A stretch of DNA of 64,000 bases, taken from assembly GCF_023805255.1 (NCBI RefSeq), contig NZ_JAMSCK010000001.1:248001-312000 (forward strand), read 5' to 3'. Position numbers and translations under genes: made by a program. This stretch comes from Gramella jeungdoensis (lineage in GTDB: Bacteria > Bacteroidota > Bacteroidia > Flavobacteriales > Flavobacteriaceae). The notes beneath the pieces are model-generated. The model did not search any database. It was not told where the DNA came from and worked only from the letters and a program-made list of their open reading frames with translations. This document shows positions 62,162 through 64,000 of this stretch, piece after piece (position 1 is the stretch's first letter; each line of letters opens with the position of its first letter).

Positions 62162-64000
62162 TTTTTTATTCTTTATAGGTCTGGTCGCCCAGGCACAGCA
62201 ATTTAAATTATCAGGAAAAGTGACTTCGGCAGAGACGGGCGAAGCGGTTCCGGGTGCCGAGGTCTGGAATAAGACCGGCGGAAAGGTGGCCGTGGCTGAT
62301 GAAAATGGCTTCTATGAATTAAGAGGCTTACAGGAAGGAACTTATGATATCGCTGTGTTTAGTTATGAATATGAGATCATGGAACAAGAGGTTTCCATTT
62401 CTGCAGATGCTGAAGCAGACTTTAGTTTAACCCCTTTGTCTGAAAGCCTTAGTGAAGTTGTATTAACAGCCAGAAGAGAACAATTGTTTGCCTTAAGAAA
62501 ACTTAGGAAAGTTGAAGGTACTTCAATCTATGCCGGTAAGAAGAGCGAAGTGGTGCTAATGGACAAGGTGACCGCTAACATGGCCGCAAATAATGCCAGA
62601 CAGATCTATAATCAGGTGGTTGGATTGAATATTTATGACAATGGTGATGCCGGACTTCAGTTGAATATTGGAGGGAGAGGACTTGATCCCAATCGTACTC
62701 AGAACTTCAACACCCGTCAAAATGGTTATGATATTTCAGCCGATGTGCTTGGATATCCTGAAAGTTATTATACCCCACCACCAGAGGCTCTAAGGGAGAT
62801 CCAGGTTGTACGTGGTGCCGCTTCCCTGCAGTACGGAACTCAATTTGGTGGTCTTATCAATTTCAGGTTTAAGGAACCTTCAAAGAAAAAGATAGAATTT
62901 TTAACCCGTCAGTCGGTGGGCTCTTATAATATGTTCACGAGTTTCAATAGTCTGAGCGGGACTTTGGGAGATGTAAGTTATTATACCTATTACAATTATA
63001 AGGGAGGGAATGGTTTCCGACCTAATTCCGAATATGATTCTCATAATGCTTTTGGCCATGTTGGCTGGCAGCTTAGTGATAAAACGAAGCTGAGTTTTGA
63101 ATATACATTTCTGGACTATCTGGCTCAACAACCTGGTGGACTTACCGATGCACAGTTTTACAGGGATCCCGATTTTAGCAACAGGGAGAGAAACTGGTTC
63201 GATGTGAACTGGAATCTTTATTCAGCGAAACTGGAGCATAAGTTTTCGGAAAAGACTGATTTCAGTCTGAATGTTTTTGGGCTTGATGCTTCCAGGAAAG
63301 CTGTTGGTTTCAGGGAGAACCGTGTTTCCCAGGCTGATGATCCCACGACTCCCAGGGAATTATTGATAGATAATTTTTCAAACTGGGGCGCCGAGGCAAG
63401 GCTGCTTACCAGATATAAGCTGTTTGGAGAAGAATCGGTCCTGCTGTTAGGAAGTAAATATTATGAAACCGATAATAGCCAGCAACAAGGTCCTGGTAGT
63501 GCTACTTCCGGTCCCGATTTTGAACTGGCTACCTCGCAGTTTCCTAATTATCCACGGCAGTCAGAATTTGAATTCCCTAATCAAAACATAGCGATCTTTG
63601 GGGAAAATATATTCAATATCACCAATAATCTTTCAGTCACCCCTGGCTTCAGATTTGAATACATCAATACCGCTGCGCACGGGAATTATAAGTCTGTTAT
63701 ATTAGACCTTGCCGGCAATGTGCTTCAGAATAAGACAATTGAAGATAACAGGGAATTTGAAAGAAGCTTTGTGCTTCTTGGGTTGGGAAGCAGCTATAAC
63801 CTGAACTCCACCAACGAACTTTACGCAAATTTTTCGCAAAACTACCGTTCGGTTACCTTTAATGATATACGCGTGATCAACCCGGTATTCCAGGTAGATC
63901 CAAATATCAGCGACGAGGAAGGTTTTACTTCAGACCTTGGAATTAGGGGAAGGATAAGTGATGTTTTCTCTTACGACGCAAGTGTGTTTGCCTTAAAATA
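62139..64000 (+). CDS. FecA-like TonB-dependent receptor (C-terminal end beyond the window)
   Basis: Starts at the ATG at 62139 (or the next, 62142), overlapping the HTTM gene by 23 bases in another frame, and stays open to the end. A signal peptide (FFIGLVAQAQ) is followed by a carboxypeptidase-like regulatory domain (LSGKVTSAETGEAVPGAEV), a plug domain with NVQVVGLNIYDN-type ARQIYNQVVG, GGRGLDPNR, and IQVVRGAASLQYGTQFGGLINF, then the first barrel strands. The closest pattern is the ferric-citrate/siderophore receptor group. The visible part is 620 codons. Confidence 0.93.
   Translation, partial: MMRLKVFSFLFFIGLVAQAQQFKLSGKVTSAETGEAVPGAEVWNKTGGKVAVADENGFYELRGLQEGTYDIAVFSYEYEIMEQEVSISADAEADFSLTPLSESLSEVVLTARREQLFALRKLRKVEGTSIYAGKKSEVVLMDKVTANMAANNARQIYNQVVGLNIYDNGDAGLQLNIGGRGLDPNRTQNFNTRQNGYDISADVLGYPESYYTPPPEALREIQVVRGAASLQYGTQFGGLINFRFKEPSKKKIEFLTRQSVGSYNMFTSFNSLSGTLGDVSYYTYYNYKGGNGFRPNSEYDSHNAFGHVGWQLSDKTKLSFEYTFLDYLAQQPGGLTDAQFYRDPDFSNRERNWFDVNWNLYSAKLEHKFSEKTDFSLNVFGLDASRKAVGFRENRVSQADDPTTPRELLIDNFSNWGAEARLLTRYKLFGEESVLLLGSKYYETDNSQQQGPGSATSGPDFELATSQFPNYPRQSEFEFPNQNIAIFGENIFNITNNLSVTPGFRFEYINTAAHGNYKSVILDLAGNVLQNKTIEDNREFERSFVLLGLGSSYNLNSTNELYANFSQNYRSVTFNDIRVINPVFQVDPNISDEEGFTSDLGIRGRISDVFSYDASVFALK

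Noticed and set aside
1-64000. CRISPR arrays, tRNA or rRNA genes, insertion sequences, prophage or toxin-antitoxin pairs
   Set aside because: No repeat-spacer pattern, no cloverleaf other than the tmRNA, no transposase, integrase or phage-type gene, and no small toxin-like gene pair was found.

Overview
The window looks like chromosome from a marine Flavobacteriaceae bacterium (phylum Bacteroidota, perhaps close to Gramella/Christiangramia; the genus is inference). Supporting signs are low to moderate GC, Bacteroidota-type promoter boxes (TTTG at -33, TAnnTTTG at -7) in front of many genes, lipoproteins whose mature ends are rich in Ser and Asp, a tmRNA tag reading GENNYALAA, a leucine dehydrogenase-type enzyme, a TypA GTPase, a class II KdsA, and FecA-type and plug-less outer-membrane barrels. 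No tRNA or rRNA genes, CRISPR arrays, IS elements or phage genes were seen. Most of the window is ordinary core and envelope housekeeping. It is cut at both ends: an M16 peptidase lipoprotein at the left and a FecA-like TonB-dependent receptor at the right.

Layout. 0-9.5 kb: M16 peptidase, HD hydrolase with YitT membrane protein, DUF4097-type protein, esterase, a DnaQ/GIY-YIG fusion nuclease, a serine hydrolase, an NAD-dependent reductase and an isoprenylcysteine methyltransferase-like protein. 9.5-15.9 kb: a degenerate gamma-glutamyltranspeptidase remnant, a DadA-like FAD oxidoreductase, the ssrA (tmRNA) gene with a 15-bp copy of its 3' end just beyond its terminator, a saccharopine dehydrogenase-like enzyme, a sulfatase and an EEP-family hydrolase. 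15.9-20.4 kb: a seven-gene minus-strand membrane cluster with its own winged-helix regulator; two near-identical palindromes (ACTTTG-N5-CAAAGT) sit in front of its first and third genes. 20.5-24.2 kb: universal stress protein, BCCT transporter and outer-membrane porin, a possible osmolyte uptake unit.

24.2-45.5 kb: kdsA, DinB proteins, a CHRD lipoprotein, typA, a polyphosphate glucokinase-type kinase, ftsE, a 1006-residue TPR protein paired with an outer-membrane barrel, a secreted Memo-like protein next to lipoprotein amidohydrolases, a cyclophilin-FKBP double isomerase, peroxiredoxin and thioredoxin-like proteins, a CsaA-like protein and a Ktr/Trk potassium uptake pair. 45.5-58.3 kb: M14 peptidase, DUF3276 protein, ABC exporter, leucine dehydrogenase, nusB-DUF1573-yajC, peptidase T, pyrD, a LysE exporter and HMG-CoA lyase.

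58.4-64 kb: a tight plus-strand operon of a DUF4856 lipoprotein, an imelysin-type lipoprotein, an HTTM membrane protein and a FecA-like TonB-dependent receptor. A promoter here is bracketed by two operator-like inverted repeats. It is best read as a metal-regulated (probably iron) acquisition operon with an unexplained HTTM component. This operon and the self-regulated 15.9-20.4 kb cluster are the two most interesting systems in the window.
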